Source: Pseudomonadota bacterium (GTDB lineage Bacteria; Pseudomonadota; Alphaproteobacteria; Rhizobiales; Xanthobacteraceae). From it: a stretch of DNA of 7,566 nt. The stretch covers positions 1 to 7,566 of the forward strand of contig CAUJKG010000235.1 of the NCBI GenBank assembly GCA_963205465.1, given 5' to 3'. Shown piece after piece: positions 6,224-7,566 of the stretch. The notes under the pieces were generated by a model, which worked only from the letters and a program-made list of their open reading frames with translations, made no database searches and was not told the DNA's origin. Within the stretch, counting starts at the first letter, position 1, and every line of letters begins with the position of its first letter. The position numbers were made by a program, and so were the translations under genes.

Positions 6224-6667
6224 TCATGCAATCGTCGCTGCAAGATTTTCGAGTTTCGCAATGCGACTGCGAAAATCCTCCGGCAGCGGCGCGGACTTAT
6301 GCGTTGCCTGATCGGTATTGACCCAGACGATTTCGCCGGTAGAGCGCGGCTCGGTCTCGCCCTTCCCGAACACCGCGAATTTATAGGTCGCGGATGAACG
6401 GCCGAGCTTCTCGACTTTGGTGCCGATCTCGATTTCTTCGTCGTAGCGCACTGGCGCAGCGTATTCGACCAGCGCACGCACTACATGAAACTCGGTGTTG
6501 GATTTCGCTTTCTGCCCCTCCCAGTCGAACGGCAGATCGCGCAGATATTCCGTGATCGCGACATCGAAGAACGCAAGGTAATTGGCGTTGAACACGATGC
6601 CTTGCGCATCCGTCTCGTAGTAACGGATGCGAAACGGCGTGAAGTGATGGAAGTCGCTGCGCTGCAT
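6224..6667 (-). CDS. Acyl-CoA thioesterase, YbgC/4-hydroxybenzoyl-CoA thioesterase hotdog family
   Basis: A 147-residue single hotdog-fold protein predicted to hydrolyse an acyl-CoA thioester to the free acid and CoA in the cytoplasm. The diagnostic block FRIRYYETDAQGIVFNANYL (12-31) contains the catalytic Asp20 of the YbgC/4HBT group, followed by the long central helix (AFFDVAITEYLRDL). Further hotdog strands are visible at EFHVVRALVEYAAPVRYDEE and SATYKFAVF. The length is normal for the family. The ATG at 6665-6667 has AAGGG about 6 bases upstream. It stands alone: convergent with the exported-protein gene and divergent from the permease. It is not next to tol-pal genes, where classical ybgC is found, so I give no gene symbol. 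The acyl-CoA substrate is unknown; a link with the acids made by the ALDH module is possible but unsupported. Confidence 0.92.
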   Translation of the reverse strand: MQRSDFHHFTPFRIRYYETDAQGIVFNANYLAFFDVAITEYLRDLPFDWEGQKAKSNTEFHVVRALVEYAAPVRYDEEIEIGTKVEKLGRSSATYKFAVFGKGETEPRSTGEIVWVNTDQATHKSAPLPEDFRSRIAKLENLAATIA

Positions 6668-6689
6668 TGGAGCCCTTCAAGCGTAATGT

Positions 6690-6756
6690 TGCGCTGCTCT
6701 AGCGCAGGCTTTCGCCCGATGGAACTCCGGTTCCACCTTCCGGGTTATAACCCCGG
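6690..6756. repeat. Three consecutive inverted repeats in the thioesterase-permease divergent gap
   Basis: Within the 114-base gap lie TGCGCT-GCTCT-AGCGCA (6690-6706), TGGAAC-TCCG-GTTCCA (6720-6735) and the perfect palindrome GGGTTATAACCC (6742-6753), the last flanked by further pairing bases to 6756. The third includes TATAAC, a possible -10 for the permease gene, which makes it a candidate operator; no clear -35 is seen. The three repeats differ in sequence, so they are not copies of one site. Confidence 0.5.
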
Positions 6757-6781
6757 AGCAAGCTCGGGGAAGACAGAATTC

Positions 6782-7566
6782 ATGACATGGCAACAAGGCG
6801 CAGCCTTCGGCCTGATCGGGCTGATGATGGCGGCATTCGTCTGGGGCAAGTTTCGGTATGACCTTGTTGCCATGGTCGCGCTGCTCGCCGCGGTGCTGAT
6901 CGGGATCGTTCCGGCCGACAAGGCATTTTCGGGCTTCTCCGACGACATCATTGCCATCATCGCGAGCGCACTGGTCGTGAGCACCGCGGTCGCGCGCTCC
7001 GGTATCGTCGAGCGCGTCCTGAAACCGCTCGCGCCCTGGCTTACCAATACCAGCATCCAGGTCGTCGTGCTTTCCGGCACGGTCGCGGCCCTCTCCGGCT
7101 TCGTAAAGAATATTGGCGCGCTGGCAATGCTGATGCCGGTCGCTTTCGCGCTCGCGCGCAAGAACGAGACTTCACCGTCTGTCTTTCTTATGCCGATGGC
7201 TTTCGGCTCGCTGCTCGGCGGCATCGTCACACTGGTCGGCACATCACCCAATATTCTCGTCTCCCGCGTGCGGCAGGAAATCACCGGCGAACCGTTCTCG
7301 ATGTTCGACTTCACGCCGGTAGGCGTCATCCTCGCAGTCGCCGGCATTGCCTTTCTTGCCGTCGGCTGGCGGCTCCTGCCGAAGAACCGCAAGGGCGCGG
7401 CTTCCATCGAGGCCGCCTTCAATCTCGAAGGCTATACTACCGAGGCTGTCGTGCAGCCTGATACCGATACGGTCGGCAAAACCGTGGGTCAGCTCGAGAA
7501 GCTTTCCGGTCAGGACGTCGAAGTGCTGATGCTCGTGCGCAAAGGCGGGCGCCGTTATGCGCCGAC
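6782..7566 (+). CDS. SLC13/DASS-type permease with TrkA-C domain, N-terminal part (partial at window edge)
   Basis: The first 261 codons of an integral inner-membrane transporter; the gene continues past the right edge. Hydrophobic segments are visible at about 8-21, 28-44, 56-72, 93-108, 110-125, 135-153 and 187-204. Conserved ion-transporter superfamily motifs are SGFVKNIGALAMLMPVAFAL (105-124) and TLVGTSPN (150-157), the latter a hallmark of the SLC13/DASS family (sodium-coupled sulfate or dicarboxylate carriers). After about residue 210 the chain turns soluble (TVGKTVGQLEKLSGQDVEVL), which looks like the start of a TrkA-C/RCK_C domain inserted between the two membrane halves, as in many bacterial 'SLC13 family permease' entries. 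The ATG at 6782-6784 has GGGGAAG about 9 bases upstream. The substrate cannot be assigned: sulfate, dicarboxylates and other anions are all possible. It is divergent from the thioesterase gene. Confidence 0.92.
   Translation, partial: MTWQQGAAFGLIGLMMAAFVWGKFRYDLVAMVALLAAVLIGIVPADKAFSGFSDDIIAIIASALVVSTAVARSGIVERVLKPLAPWLTNTSIQVVVLSGTVAALSGFVKNIGALAMLMPVAFALARKNETSPSVFLMPMAFGSLLGGIVTLVGTSPNILVSRVRQEITGEPFSMFDFTPVGVILAVAGIAFLAVGWRLLPKNRKGAASIEAAFNLEGYTTEAVVQPDTDTVGKTVGQLEKLSGQDVEVLMLVRKGGRRYAP

Noticed and set aside
6745..7422. Open frame on the minus strand (225 codons) opposite the permease start
   Set aside because: It overlaps a clear membrane transporter on the other strand; its Ser/Thr/Ala-rich product has no recognisable motif.

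Overview
The window looks like a stretch of an alphaproteobacterial chromosome, most likely of the order Hyphomicrobiales (Rhizobiales). The grounds are the GC-rich base composition, the RecA and AlaS sequences, the recA-alaS gene order, and a recA promoter carrying the alphaproteobacterial SOS box (GTTC-N7-GTTC) instead of the E. coli-type LexA site. The family-level assignment is an inference from sequence style, not from a search.

Layout. (1) Bases 1-355, minus strand: 5' part of alaS, cut by the window edge. (2) 356-733: a 378-base gap between recA and alaS with no convincing gene but several strong inverted repeats. (3) 734-1816, minus: recA, with a recognisable promoter and SOS box at 1887-1922 and a CtrA-like site at 1957-1972. 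(4) 2033-5452, minus: a tightly packed three-gene unit transcribed in the order GFA/CENP-V zinc protein, ALDH3-type aldehyde dehydrogenase, GMC-family flavin alcohol dehydrogenase. (5) 5543-6178, plus: a predicted exported four-cysteine protein of unknown function, divergent from that unit. (6) 6224-6667, minus: a YbgC/4HBT hotdog acyl-CoA thioesterase, convergent with the exported protein across a shared terminator hairpin. (7) From 6782, plus: the start of an SLC13/DASS-type permease with the beginning of a TrkA-C (RCK_C) domain, cut by the right edge.

How the parts work together. The three-gene unit reads as an alcohol to aldehyde to carboxylic acid oxidation module: the GMC enzyme would make the aldehyde and the ALDH would oxidise it. 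The GFA-fold protein may deal with a thiol adduct or a related electrophile. The substrate cannot be read from the sequence. recA and alaS are housekeeping genes; recA carries its own DNA-damage control and is not expected to depend on the upstream unit. The exported protein, thioesterase and permease show no clear functional link to each other.

Most of the window is ordinary chromosomal core and metabolism. I see no mobile element, CRISPR array, tRNA or rRNA, and no strong evidence for a wholly new system. The most worthwhile leads are the possible joint SOS and cell-cycle (CtrA) control of recA, the GFA-ALDH-GMC module, the structured recA-alaS spacer, the three consecutive inverted repeats at 6690-6756, and the unrecognised exported protein.
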